Source: DATBFX01 sp036558305
GTDB lineage: Bacteria > Chloroflexota > Chloroflexia > Thermomicrobiales > UBA6265
Reading direction: 5' to 3'
Length of the DNA: 39,686 nucleotides
Assembly: GCA_036558305.1 (NCBI GenBank)
Contig: DATBFX010000463.1
Location: 1-39,686 of the forward strand
Shown here piece after piece: positions 24,994 through 32,780 of the stretch (the stretch's first letter is position 1; the number at the start of each line of letters is the position of its first letter). The position numbers were made by a program, and so were the translations under genes. Below the pieces are notes generated by a model. It made no database searches and was not told the DNA's origin. It saw only the letters and a list, made by a program, of their open reading frames with translations.

Positions 24994-26976
24994 ATGGACG
25001 GTCAACGTTTCGACGCCCTGACGCGCGCGATGGTCGATCGGTCCACGCGACGCCGGTTCTTCCGGCTCGTCGCCGGCGGAACGGCCTCGTTGTTCGCCGT
25101 CGCCCGCGCCGTCGAGGTCGACGCCTCGGCGCCAAACGACCTCAGACAACCCAGATCGCCGCGGCAACCGGGCCGCTGTCGCGCGGGACGCAGCGTCCCG
25201 TGCGGCGACGAGTGCTGTCCCGACGACAACGTCTGCCTTGCCGGTGGCAGTTGCGCCCCGGCCGGCGCCACCGCCTGCGATACGGGCTACTGCCCGGCCG
25301 ATCAGACCTGCGCGGGGTCCGCCTGCTACCCGAACGGAGCAGACCTTTGCGGCAGCGGGTACTGCCCGACGTCGAAGCGGTGCTGCGACGGCGACTGCGT
25401 CAACCTCCTGACGAGCGAAGCCAACTGCGGCGCCTGCGGCAACCGATGCCCGCCGGCGCCGTGCCGCTCCGCCGTCTGCAACGACGGCGTCTGCGAAACC
25501 ATCCCCAACCCGGCCCGCAACGGCCGCCGCTGCGACGACGGCGACGCCTGTACGACGGACGATGTCTGCCAGGACGGTGTCTGCGCGGGCACGCCAACTG
25601 TCTGCAATCCGGACGACCAGTGCACCACGGCCGCGTGCGATCCCGCGACCGGCCAGTGCGTCCAGACGCCGGTGGCCGACGGCACCGCCTGCGACGACGG
25701 CAACCCGTGCACGCGCGACGATGTCTGCCAGGGCGGCGTCTGCGCGGGCGTCGAGTTGCCGTGTGCCGCCGGTGTGATCTGCGGCGACGTCCGCTGCAAC
25801 CCGGCGACCGGGAACTGCGACCTGATCGTCCCGAATCCGGACGGTACTCCGTGTGACGACGGCGATCTCTGCACCGGAAAGGGCACCTGCGAGTCCGGTA
25901 CGTGTTTGCCAGGAGACCCAATCGCGTGCGATCCGCCCGACGACTGCCATGCACCGGGCGTCTGCGATCCGATGACCGGCCAGTGCACCTACGCGCCAGC
26001 AGCGGACGGGACGCCGTGCGACGACCACGATCCCTGCACGTTCAACGACGTTTGCATCGCCGGTGTTTGCGTGGGTACGCCGCGCGATTGCCGCGGGTCG
26101 GACGGCCCCTGCGCGGTCGGTCGCTGCAATCCCCAGAGCGGCGGCTGTGAACCGTCCCCGCTCGACGACGGCATACCGTGCGAGGACGCCGATCCCTGCA
26201 CGACCACCGGCGTCTGTCGGGACGGTGTCTGCCAACCCGGTCCACTGATGGAGTGCCCGCCCTGCCAGACGTGCGCCGGCGGCACCTGCGTCTCGATCTG
26301 CGCTGCCGGCGACGTCTGCGTCGGGACGACCTGCTGCACCCCGGAAGCCGACGCCTGCGGCCGGCTGGGCGTGCATTGTGGCTCCGTCACCGACAACTGC
26401 GGCCGCACCGTCGGCTGCGGCGGTTGCCCCGCCGGCCAGTCCTGCACCAACGGCTTCTGCTCCGGTGGTGGCGGCGGTTGCTTCGTCGCCGGGACGCGGG
26501 TCGCGATGGCGGACGGCACCTCGAAACCGATCGAGTTCGTCGCGCCCGGCGATCGGGTCTTGGGTCGCGACGGCCGCGTCAACCGCGTCCTCGCCGTCGC
26601 CCGACCGGTCCTCGGCGACCGGCGCCTCTACGCGCTCAACGGTGGCACCCCCTTCGTCACCGCCGGTCACCCATTCCTGACGGACGAAGGCTGGAAGTCG
26701 ATCGACCCGACCGCGACTTCGAAGGAGGTTCCCGGTCTCCCGGTCGATCGCCTCGTGCCCGGCGATCGGTTGATCGCGCTGCAGGTGGCCGTACCGGCAT
26801 TGGTCGGCGCGAGCGCACCCGACGACGCGATCGAGATCCGCCAGTCTCCGATCCTCCTGTCCGGCATCGCCGGTCACGCCGCCGATCCGGCAACGGCCCT
26901 CTACAACCTCCGCGTCGACGGAGACCACAGTTACGTCGCCGACGATCTCATCGCGCACAACAAGGAGGGACCGTAA
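24994..26976 (+). CDS. Tat-exported cysteine-rich repeat protein with C-terminal Hint (hedgehog/intein) autoprocessing domain
   Basis: 660 residues. It starts MDGQRFDALTRAMVDRSTRRR, with a Tat-like RRRFFRLVAGG signal. Residues 60-490 are CTDC-like cysteine-rich repeats similar to those of the preceding gene. After GGGGG comes a Hint domain at 496-660: Cys496 in CFVAGTRVAMADG, block B THxxH-type TAGHPFL with Thr556 and His559, and the terminal His655-Asn656. Only KEGP follows. No Cys, Ser or Thr follows the Asn, so full protein splicing is not expected; N-terminal thioester cleavage as in bacterial intein-like or hedgehog proteins is possible. ATG24994 has GGGAGG 5 bases upstream. Confidence 0.85.
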   Translation: MDGQRFDALTRAMVDRSTRRRFFRLVAGGTASLFAVARAVEVDASAPNDLRQPRSPRQPGRCRAGRSVPCGDECCPDDNVCLAGGSCAPAGATACDTGYCPADQTCAGSACYPNGADLCGSGYCPTSKRCCDGDCVNLLTSEANCGACGNRCPPAPCRSAVCNDGVCETIPNPARNGRRCDDGDACTTDDVCQDGVCAGTPTVCNPDDQCTTAACDPATGQCVQTPVADGTACDDGNPCTRDDVCQGGVCAGVELPCAAGVICGDVRCNPATGNCDLIVPNPDGTPCDDGDLCTGKGTCESGTCLPGDPIACDPPDDCHAPGVCDPMTGQCTYAPAADGTPCDDHDPCTFNDVCIAGVCVGTPRDCRGSDGPCAVGRCNPQSGGCEPSPLDDGIPCEDADPCTTTGVCRDGVCQPGPLMECPPCQTCAGGTCVSICAAGDVCVGTTCCTPEADACGRLGVHCGSVTDNCGRTVGCGGCPAGQSCTNGFCSGGGGGCFVAGTRVAMADGTSKPIEFVAPGDRVLGRDGRVNRVLAVARPVLGDRRLYALNGGTPFVTAGHPFLTDEGWKSIDPTATSKEVPGLPVDRLVPGDRLIALQVAVPALVGASAPDDAIEIRQSPILLSGIAGHAADPATALYNLRVDGDHSYVADDLIAHNKEGP

Positions 26977-27023
26977 CCGGCGCCGCGGGCGGGTCTTCGC
27001 GCCACTCGCGGAACTGGACTGAC

Positions 27024-27046
27024 CGGGCGGGCAAGGTGCCCGCCCG
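27024..27046 (+). terminator. Hairpin downstream of the cysteine-rich pair
   Basis: CGGGCGGGCA (27024-27033) and TGCCCGCCCG (27037-27046) form a perfect 10-bp stem with a 3-base loop, 48 bases after the Hint gene stop. The following ATCTTCC is only weakly T-rich, so termination is plausible but not certain. Confidence 0.55.
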
Positions 27047-27093
27047 ATCTTCCGCGCGGCGGATCCTGTCTAGGCGGTGCTCAGGCGACGCGA

Positions 27094-27124
27094 CTTTCTC
27101 GCATGCTACGATGGGGCGAGAAAG
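27094..27124 (+). promoter_or_regulatory. Inverted repeat around a candidate -10 box, vapBC leader
   Basis: CTTTCTCGC (27094-27102) and GCGAGAAAG (27116-27124) pair perfectly over 9 bp. The 13-base loop contains TACGAT (27107-27112), a fair -10 box. The right arm runs into AAAGGAGG (27121-27128), the ribosome-binding site of the antitoxin gene. It could be the autoregulatory operator or an mRNA hairpin hiding the site. Confidence 0.45.
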
Positions 27125-27141
27125 GAGGTCGATCGCCACCG

Positions 27142-27432
27142 ATGACCAACCGCCTGCTCCATCGTCCCGATCCGATCGTCGTCGGCGACGAAACGGACCT
27201 TTCCCGCCTGCTCGACGCGGCGACATCCGCCCCGGTTCGTCTGGAGCGCAACGGCATCGTCTACCGCCTGGAACGCGAAGAGAACGACATCTGGGCCGAC
27301 TACGATCCCGAGAAGGTCCGCGAAGGGCTACGGCTCTATGCCGGTAGCTGGAGCGACATGGACGCCGAGGCGTTGAAGGCCTATGTCTATCGCGGCCGCG
27401 AGGAAGGCACCCGCCCCCTTGACCGCCCGTGA
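27142..27432 (+). CDS. VapB-like antitoxin
   Basis: 96 residues. Its position and 4-base overlap with a PIN toxin gene make it the antitoxin. VVGDETDLSRLLDAATSAPVRLERNGIVYRLERE near residues 13-47 looks like a small DNA-binding or Phd-like fold, and the acidic helical C-terminus (DPEKVREGLRLYAGSWSDMDAEALKAYVYRGREEG) would wrap the toxin. I do not recognise the exact antitoxin subfamily. ATG27142 is used; the AAAGGAGG upstream is 13 bases away, longer than usual. Confidence 0.72.
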   Translation: MTNRLLHRPDPIVVGDETDLSRLLDAATSAPVRLERNGIVYRLEREENDIWADYDPEKVREGLRLYAGSWSDMDAEALKAYVYRGREEGTRPLDRP

Positions 27433-27824
27433 CGACGTATCTCGTCGACACCGACTGGCTCATCGACGCCATCGTCGGCGTGCCGGCTGCCCGCGTCCTG
27501 CTCAACCGCCTCAGCGGTGACGGCGTGGCGGTCAGTATGGTGTCCTTGGGTGAGCTCTTCGAGGGGGTTCACCTCTCGCCCGATCCTGCCGAACACCTGC
27601 GCTCTCTCAAGGGGTTCCTGACCGGTTACACCATCCTCAATTTGTCCGAAGCGATTATGGAAGAGTTCGGTCGAATACGCGCCGATCTGCGTCGCCACGG
27701 GATGCTCATCCCCGACCTCGACCTCTTGATCGCGGCAACCGCCCTTCACCACAATCTTTCCCTCGTCACCCGCAACGTGCGCCATTTCATCCGCATCCCT
27801 GGTCTGAATCTCTTCCAGCCATGA
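27429..27824 (+). CDS. vapC: PIN-domain ribonuclease toxin, VapC family
   Basis: A 131-residue PIN domain, a metal-dependent RNase that blocks translation when freed from its antitoxin. Acidic and polar site residues are Asp7 in YLVDTDWLID, Glu42 in LGELFEG, Asp96 in PDLDLLIAATAL and Asn116 in TRNVRHF. The GTG start at 27429 overlaps the antitoxin stop as GTGA, the usual translational coupling. All active-site residues appear intact. Confidence 0.88.
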   Translation: MTTYLVDTDWLIDAIVGVPAARVLLNRLSGDGVAVSMVSLGELFEGVHLSPDPAEHLRSLKGFLTGYTILNLSEAIMEEFGRIRADLRRHGMLIPDLDLLIAATALHHNLSLVTRNVRHFIRIPGLNLFQP

Positions 27825-28089
27825 CGCGCTCGGCCCTCAGAACGCACGCTCACGCCGCCGTGACTTTGGCACCAATAACGCGCCCAACGCCGTCGACTCG
27901 ATGATTGCTGGCGATCCGAAGATATGCCTTTGTCGGGAGCCGAGGCATTTCCAAGAGCGGTGTGGCGATCCCGGTCATGCACCGAATCACGAAAGCGGTC
28001 ATCGGCATTCGACTATAATGCACTCTCAGGGATAAGGGTCCAGACATCAGGTCGATTCTGGTTTCGATGCCGGCCGGGAAGTCACACGG
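27825..28089. other. Gap between two toxin-antitoxin pairs
   Basis: 265 bp without a confident gene. Base composition is less GC-rich than around it. A perfect TATAAT lies at 28014. On the minus strand a frame reading MPMTAFVIRCMTGIATPLLE... runs through it without stop, but I cannot link it to a family and it lacks a convincing start signal. Confidence 0.4.
28014..28019 (+). promoter_or_regulatory. Candidate -10 box for the UPF0175/DUF3368 pair
   Basis: A consensus TATAAT sits 70 bases before the antitoxin ATG at 28090. No good -35 is present at 17 bases upstream (GAAAGC). In such GC-rich DNA a perfect TATAAT is rare, which favours a real promoter. Confidence 0.4.
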
Positions 28090-28335
28090 ATGCCTCGCGT
28101 ACGAACTAACCCATTCGCGCTCGTGGCGGAAGACGCGGATTCTACCGATCGGGCGCTTCGTGATTATGAACGCGAGCTGATCTCGCTCGGCCGACTCGCG
28201 GAGATCCTTGGTCTGGACCGCGACCAGGCAACGGCACTCATCGCATCGCGGGGCCTGCCGCTGCGGATCGGTCCGAGAACCGCGGAAGAGGCGATCGAGG
28301 AGCTGCGAGTCATCGAGCGCGTCGAGTCGCAATGA
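28090..28335 (+). CDS. UPF0175-family antitoxin
   Basis: 81 residues. The core RALRDYERELISLGRLAEILGLDRDQATALIASRGLPL matches UPF0175, a small helix-turn-helix family that pairs with DUF3368 PIN-like toxins. It is expected to bind both DNA and toxin. Its stop overlaps the toxin start by 4 bases (ATGA). No strong ribosome-binding site is seen before ATG28090. Confidence 0.82.
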   Translation: MPRVRTNPFALVAEDADSTDRALRDYERELISLGRLAEILGLDRDQATALIASRGLPLRIGPRTAEEAIEELRVIERVESQ

Positions 28336-28832
28336 CCTGGGTCCTCGACACGACCGTCCTCCTCTACTTTGGCCGTTTCGAATCACTCTGGATCATCAAA
28401 CACGCGCTCATCGATCCGAAACTCGTGGTGGACGAAGTCGTCGCGGAACTCCTGCGGCCGCCCACCGCGGTGAACCAGTTGCAAGCGGCACTGACTGACG
28501 GCTGGCTACGACGCCATCCCCTGTCGTCCGACGCCGAATTGGCATCGCTGGAAGCGCTCCATCAGCAGCGCCCGCGCCTGGGCAGCGGTGAGGCCGGCGG
28601 TCTGGCCGCGTGCATCGCCAACGGCTGGGCTCTGGTCTCGGACGACCAGGATGCGCGCCGCGTTGCGACGACGCACGGCGTGCCGGTGACCGGCACGATC
28701 GGCACCCTCCTCCGGGCGATTCGGCGAGAGATCATCGAGGTCGATCCGGCAGAAGCATTGCTCCGGCGGATGATCGAGGCGGGCTACCGCTCCCCGGTCG
28801 CGCAGCTCGCGAATTTGCTCGATTGCCGTTGA
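28332..28832 (+). CDS. DUF3368-type PIN-like toxin
   Basis: A 166-residue PIN-fold protein. Asp6 in VLDTTVLLYF, Glu87 in GSGEAGGLAACIANG and the SDDQDARRVA segment with Asp104/Asp105 make a nuclease-like acidic cluster. The late GTIGTLLRAIRREII is typical of DUF3368. It is coupled to the UPF0175 gene by the ATGA overlap. Together they form a second, unrelated-antitoxin module only about 0.5 kb from vapBC. Confidence 0.85.
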   Translation: MTWVLDTTVLLYFGRFESLWIIKHALIDPKLVVDEVVAELLRPPTAVNQLQAALTDGWLRRHPLSSDAELASLEALHQQRPRLGSGEAGGLAACIANGWALVSDDQDARRVATTHGVPVTGTIGTLLRAIRREIIEVDPAEALLRRMIEAGYRSPVAQLANLLDCR

Positions 28833-28860
28833 GCAACCGGAAGGAGACTCCGCCGTGACG

Positions 28861-28926
28861 ATGCGGTCCAACGACGACATCCTCGCCGCCATCGCGCCCG
28901 GTGCCTTCGCATCCGAAATGACCTGA
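28861..28926 (+). pseudogene. Possible gene fragment (21 codons)
   Basis: A short frame, MRSNDDILAAIAPGAFASEM then stop, starts 28 bases after the toxin gene with GGAAGGAG upstream. It resembles the beginning of a longer gene cut short rather than a known small protein. Confidence that it is translated or meaningful is low. Confidence 0.25.
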
Positions 28927-28965
28927 GACCCGGTGCTGGGTTGCGTCCAGGAGTGATGCCCGTGC

Positions 28966-29685
28966 TCAGGCGATGCCGAGTACCCGCGCGTGCTGGACGA
29001 GCGCCTCTTTGACGTGCTCGTCCCAGTAGTCCCAGGTGTGGGCGCCCGGATGCTCGGCGTAGTGGTGGGCCAATCCGATCTTGTCGAGGTGGGCGTGGAA
29101 ATCCCGGTTGGATCCGATCAACTCGTCGTCCACCCCGCAGTCGAACGCGATCTCCGACCTCGTCGTCCCCCGCGCCACCCGGCTCGCGTGGCGGTAGACG
29201 TCGGCGTCCGCCGCATCTTCGACGAGGGCGGCATCGACCCGCTCCCCGATCATGAACGCCGACGAATGCGCCCAGATCGACGCGAAGCGGTCGGGATACT
29301 TCAGCCCGAGCCGCATCGCCCCGTACCCGCCCATCGACAACCCGCCGATCGCCCACGGTCCGGGCCGGACCCGGAAGTGCCGGTTCACGTGCGCCGGCAG
29401 ATCTTCGATCAGCAAATCCTCGTAGCGCTGCTGCCACAGCCGGTCGCCCGACCGCCAGTTCAGATACCCCGACGTCCCGCCGTCCGGCAGGACCACGATC
29501 AGCGGGTAGTCGGCCACGTGCCTGACCAGATTGGACCGCTGGATCCACATGCTCTGGTCGTCGCTCAGCCCATGCAGTTGCAACAACACTGGAAACGGCC
29601 CCGTTCCCGCCTCCGGCAAGATCACCTCGTACGTGACGTGCTTGCCGAGCGCCGCACTCCGAAACTGCACACTCGCCACACCCAT
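28966..29685 (-). CDS. Alpha/beta-hydrolase esterase (putative esterase / tributyrin esterase-like)
   Basis: A 239-residue intracellular esterase of the PF00756 kind. The nucleophile Ser117 is in GGLSMGGYGAM, the acid is probably Asp186 in DCGVDDELIGSN, and the base His216 is in HPGAHTWDYW. The oxyanion region is LLQLHGLSDDQSMW. Relatives hydrolyse short-chain acyl esters, including tributyrin-like substrates and S-formylglutathione. ATG29685 has GGAGGG 5 bases upstream. It is on the minus strand next to the DUF3072 gene, and the native substrate is unknown. Confidence 0.87.
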   Translation of the reverse strand: MGVASVQFRSAALGKHVTYEVILPEAGTGPFPVLLQLHGLSDDQSMWIQRSNLVRHVADYPLIVVLPDGGTSGYLNWRSGDRLWQQRYEDLLIEDLPAHVNRHFRVRPGPWAIGGLSMGGYGAMRLGLKYPDRFASIWAHSSAFMIGERVDAALVEDAADADVYRHASRVARGTTRSEIAFDCGVDDELIGSNRDFHAHLDKIGLAHHYAEHPGAHTWDYWDEHVKEALVQHARVLGIA

Positions 29686-29783
29686 CGTCGCCCTCCTCTA
29701 CCCGTGTGCCGTCTTCGCGATCATCTCACAGTCGACTCCACACGCGAGCGAAGGCAGTGGTGGGTGCGTTCGCGGTGCTCGTC

Positions 29784-30032
29784 CTACTTGTCGTCTTTTC
29801 CGTTATTCTCCTCGCGTCCCCGCCCGGTCTCCTTCTGCAACTCGTCGATCAACCGCGACGCCTCGGCCTTCGTCAAATCGGGATCGAGATCGGCCTCCGA
29901 TTTCCCCGCCTGCTGCAACAGCGTCCCGAGGTACGATGCCTGCGGTCCCGTCATCGGCTCCCCACCCGTCGTCCACTCCTCGGGGTCCTTGACCGGATTC
30001 TGACTCTGCTCGGAGAGCTCCTTGATTGCCAT
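29784..30032 (-). CDS. DUF3072 family small protein
   Basis: 82 residues, hydrophilic. The segment MTGPQASYLGTLLQQAGKS and LTKAEASRLIDELQKETGR is the DUF3072 signature: two short helices of unknown function. The C-terminus is a charged tail. ATG30032 is chosen because AGGAGG lies 8 bases upstream; the GTG at 30041 overlaps that site. Confidence 0.85.
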   Translation of the reverse strand: MAIKELSEQSQNPVKDPEEWTTGGEPMTGPQASYLGTLLQQAGKSEADLDPDLTKAEASRLIDELQKETGRGREENNGKDDK

Positions 30033-30122
30033 CGTAGTCACCTCCTCAATGCGACGATTCCAGAGCTAGAACATATGTGCAAGTCCGTTGCCAACCGCCG
30101 TTCCCTCGTTCCCTTCGCCTCC

Positions 30123-31034
30123 CTATCGCACGACGTTGACCAATTGCCCCAGGCCCTCGATCTCCGCTTCCACGACGTCACCCGGTTTGAGGTAGGTCTG
30201 GGTGGCGTCGCCGACACCGCCGGGCGTACCCATGCAGAGCAGCGTCCCCGGTTCCAGGGTCACGAAGCGGCTTAAGAACGCCAGCGCTTCGGGGATGGTA
30301 AAGATCATCTCCCCGGCCGAGGAATGCTGGCGCAGTTCGCCGTTGACCCTCAACGCCATCTCCAGGCGACCGGGGTCGCCCGCTTCCTCCCGCGTGACGA
30401 GGTAAGGACCGATGGCGGCGAACGAGTCGCACCACTTGCCGAGGAGCCAATCGAACCATTCGTCGCCGTCGCGGGCCACTCGGCCTTCGGCAATCTTCAG
30501 ACTGCGCGCCGAAACGTCGTTGAAGACGACGTAGCCAACGACGTGCTCCTCTGCCTGGTCGCCGGTGACGCGGTGCGCGCGCGTGCCGATGACGGCGGCG
30601 ATCTCGATCTCGTAGTCGAGGGTGTCGGAATCGGCGGGGATCAGCAGCGGATCGCCGGTGCCGACGACGGCGGTAACCGGTTTGATGAAGGGGCGCGGGG
30701 TGATCCGGTTCTTGTCGACGGGCGCCGCACCCCCCTCGACGATGTGCGCCTGGTAATTGCCGGCAAGGAGGTACATCGCCGGCGGATCCGGGACCGCCGC
30801 CGTCAACCGGACCTCACCCTCCGGCCAGACCGGCAGCCGGCCGGCGGCCCCTTCCGCCGCCACCCGACGGGCAACCGCCATCCCGGTCTCACCCGCCCGC
30901 AACAGCGAGACGACGTCGGCCGGGATCCTGCAACCGAACGCGTCCGCCCCGTGAGCAAGATCGACGACCCCGCCGTCGACGGCGATCCCGGCGCGGCGGG
31001 TACCATCCGGTGTGACGTAGGTGCTGAGTTTCAC
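30123..31034 (-). CDS. Fumarylacetoacetate hydrolase-family enzyme
   Basis: 303 residues. The C-terminal FAH fold (about residues 85-303) has metal ligands Glu142 and Glu144 in DYEIEIAAVIG and Asp173 in FNDVSARSLK, plus GTLLCMGTPGGVGD near the end. The family includes acylpyruvases, 2-keto-3-deoxy acid hydrolases and oxaloacetate decarboxylases acting on C-C bonds beside a keto group. GTG31034 has GGAGGGG 5 bases upstream. It lies 21 bases after the VOC gene on the same strand. With the HpcH/HpaI aldolase at 38.8 kb, it points to 2-keto-acid or sugar-acid breakdown. Confidence 0.9.
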   Translation of the reverse strand: MKLSTYVTPDGTRRAGIAVDGGVVDLAHGADAFGCRIPADVVSLLRAGETGMAVARRVAAEGAAGRLPVWPEGEVRLTAAVPDPPAMYLLAGNYQAHIVEGGAAPVDKNRITPRPFIKPVTAVVGTGDPLLIPADSDTLDYEIEIAAVIGTRAHRVTGDQAEEHVVGYVVFNDVSARSLKIAEGRVARDGDEWFDWLLGKWCDSFAAIGPYLVTREEAGDPGRLEMALRVNGELRQHSSAGEMIFTIPEALAFLSRFVTLEPGTLLCMGTPGGVGDATQTYLKPGDVVEAEIEGLGQLVNVVR

Positions 31035-31055
31035 TGTCTCCCCTCCATTGCCGGT

Positions 31056-31499
31056 TCACGCAATCGGCGGATCACCGCGTTCGTCGCGCGATTGCACTCC
31101 TGGCCATTGATCGTCGCGGGCGGTGACGTCGACGACGATGCCGTCCGGATCTTCGACTTTGAACGACTCCGTGGGAGGCGAACTCGGATCGTACGGTTTC
31201 GGATAGTCGACACCGTCGCAGACGATCGGGTAACCGAGATCGGTGAAGCGACGGATCGCCGCCGCGAGATCGTCGACCTTCACCCCGAGGTGGAGGTAGG
31301 CGAGCAGACCGGTGACGTGCGGTGGGCGCTCGGGACCGCGATGCTGGAAGAGGCGATAATTGTGGCAGCCGTCGCTGAGATCGTAGCAATCCTCCATCGT
31401 CCCGACGACACGCAGCCCCAACGCATCGCGCCAGAACGCGACGGAGCGTTCGAGGTCGGTGGCAGCGATGCCGACGTGTACCAGGGTCGTTCCGGCCAT
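31056..31499 (-). CDS. VOC-family (glyoxalase/dioxygenase-like) protein
   Basis: A 147-residue vicinal oxygen chelate fold with two beta-alpha-beta-beta-beta modules. LVHVGIAATDLERSVAFWRDALGLRVVG gives the first metal His, YLHLGVKVDDLAAAIRRFTDLG the second module, and SFKVEDPDGIVVDV the acidic ligand. Members include glyoxalase I, epimerases and ring-cleavage dioxygenases. ATG31499 has GGGAG 8 bases upstream. It sits between the FAH-family enzyme and the sialidase-like gene, apparently as one operon; the reaction is not predictable. Confidence 0.85.
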   Translation of the reverse strand: MAGTTLVHVGIAATDLERSVAFWRDALGLRVVGTMEDCYDLSDGCHNYRLFQHRGPERPPHVTGLLAYLHLGVKVDDLAAAIRRFTDLGYPIVCDGVDYPKPYDPSSPPTESFKVEDPDGIVVDVTARDDQWPGVQSRDERGDPPIA

Positions 31500-31530
31500 C
31501 GCGGTATCTCCCTTCACGAGACGAGCGCCC

Positions 31531-32625
31531 TCACGATCGGTCCTCCAGCCGGAGCAGGTGGAGATCGACCCGACCGTCGACGTCCGGATAGGTGTGGAGC
31601 ACGCAGAGCAACCGGCCATCGCCGAGCGAAACGAGATCGGGGTAACCGCAGGGGCTGCCCGGCACGTCGGTCCTGTCGGCTCCGGCGTCGTAGAGGCGAC
31701 CGATGTACCGCCAGGTTTCGCCGCCGTCGTCGCTGACGCTGCACCCGACGCCGGGGCGCGCCGCGTCGCCTTCTCGATAGGCGCAGAGGATGGTACCGGA
31801 CCGGAGGCGATGCAGTTTGATGTTGGCGCCCTTGAATCCGGTGGGGCAAATCGGACGCCACGTCCTGCCTTCGTCGCGGGAGTGGGCAAAAACGCTTTCG
31901 CCGGTCACGAACTCGCGGATCACGGCGAGGAAACGACCGTCGGCGAGGCGGACGACGTCGAGATCGGCGAAGTCGCGATCGGACGCGGCGGCGATGATCG
32001 TCGGCGGCGCGAAGTCGTCGCCGCCAGGACCGGTAAACGTCACGCCGGCCCGCCAGCCGGTGTCGCGCCCGAGGGTGCCCATGCACGCCCAAAGGTAGCG
32101 ACCATCGGCCAGGGGGTGGGGATTGCTGGCGCCGTAGAGCTCGGTCCAACAGGGGAAGAGGCGGATCTCCGGTCCGGGTTCGGACCAGGTCCGGCCGCCG
32201 TCGCGCGACGCGAGCGAGCAGACGTACCAGTCGGCGACGGGCTCGGGTCCACCGAGGGCGAAGTCGAGTTTGATCCGGCCGACGACGAGGCGGATCGGGT
32301 CGTCGCCGAGGCGGGCCAGACCGCCCATCGGCAGGCAATCCCAACCGGGTTGGGCGTAGAGGGGGACCGGCTGCGACCAGGTCTCGCCGTCGTCGTCGGA
32401 GCGGCTCAGCACGACGACGCCATCGTTGCGTCGCACCGGTCCGGTGCCCTGGCGAAAAGCCAGGAGAAGCTGGCCGTCGTCGAGGCGAGCGAGGCTGCCC
32501 ATATTGCGTTGGCTGATTGCCGGTCCGCGGAAGAGCGTCCGGCTGTCGACGACCTCGATCGGACTACCGGCAAGAAGTCGATGATTCGGTGCCCCCACCC
32601 TGGCTCCCCCGATCGCGGTTGCCAT
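31531..32625 (-). CDS. Sialidase/BNR-repeat family protein
   Basis: A 364-residue six-bladed-propeller-type protein of the sialidase superfamily. Asp boxes are SDDDGETW, SRDGGRTW, SRDEGRTW and SDDGGETW. It opens with a FRGPAISQRNMGSLARLDDGQLLLAFR segment, where sialidases place the first arginine. No signal peptide is visible, so a cytoplasmic role is likely. Relatives include exo-alpha-sialidases and uncharacterised glycan-related enzymes. It is divergent from the GH20-like gene across a 155-bp promoter region, which strengthens the idea of carbohydrate breakdown. Confidence 0.78.
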   Translation of the reverse strand: MATAIGGARVGAPNHRLLAGSPIEVVDSRTLFRGPAISQRNMGSLARLDDGQLLLAFRQGTGPVRRNDGVVVLSRSDDDGETWSQPVPLYAQPGWDCLPMGGLARLGDDPIRLVVGRIKLDFALGGPEPVADWYVCSLASRDGGRTWSEPGPEIRLFPCWTELYGASNPHPLADGRYLWACMGTLGRDTGWRAGVTFTGPGGDDFAPPTIIAAASDRDFADLDVVRLADGRFLAVIREFVTGESVFAHSRDEGRTWRPICPTGFKGANIKLHRLRSGTILCAYREGDAARPGVGCSVSDDGGETWRYIGRLYDAGADRTDVPGSPCGYPDLVSLGDGRLLCVLHTYPDVDGRVDLHLLRLEDRS

Positions 32626-32650
32626 TGTCTCAGACAGGTCTCGATCCGTC

Positions 32651-32679
32651 TTGACACGTTTGGCCGGTCTCCCTATCCT
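32651..32679 (+). promoter_or_regulatory. Candidate sigma-70 promoter for the GH20-like gene
   Basis: TTGACA (32651-32656), a 17-base spacer and TATCCT (32674-32679) form a near-consensus promoter. It would start transcription about 95 bases before ATG32781. It lies in the divergent gap between the sialidase-like and GH20-like genes. Confidence 0.6.
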
Positions 32680-32780
32680 CCGCCGTCACTCCGGGATCGG
32701 ATGGGTGCAAACCGGCAGGCGCGGAATCACGGGAGACGGCGCCCTGCCGCCGTCCGAACGCAGCGAGAAAGGTGGCGAGA

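Noticed and set aside
26479..26976. Splicing intein
   Set aside because: No C-extein and no Cys/Ser/Thr after the terminal Asn; the domain ends the protein, so a Hint autoprocessing domain fits better.
27850..28386. Minus-strand gene between the two toxin-antitoxin pairs
   Set aside because: The frame overlaps the UPF0175 gene, has no convincing start signal and no family match; kept only as a note on the gap.
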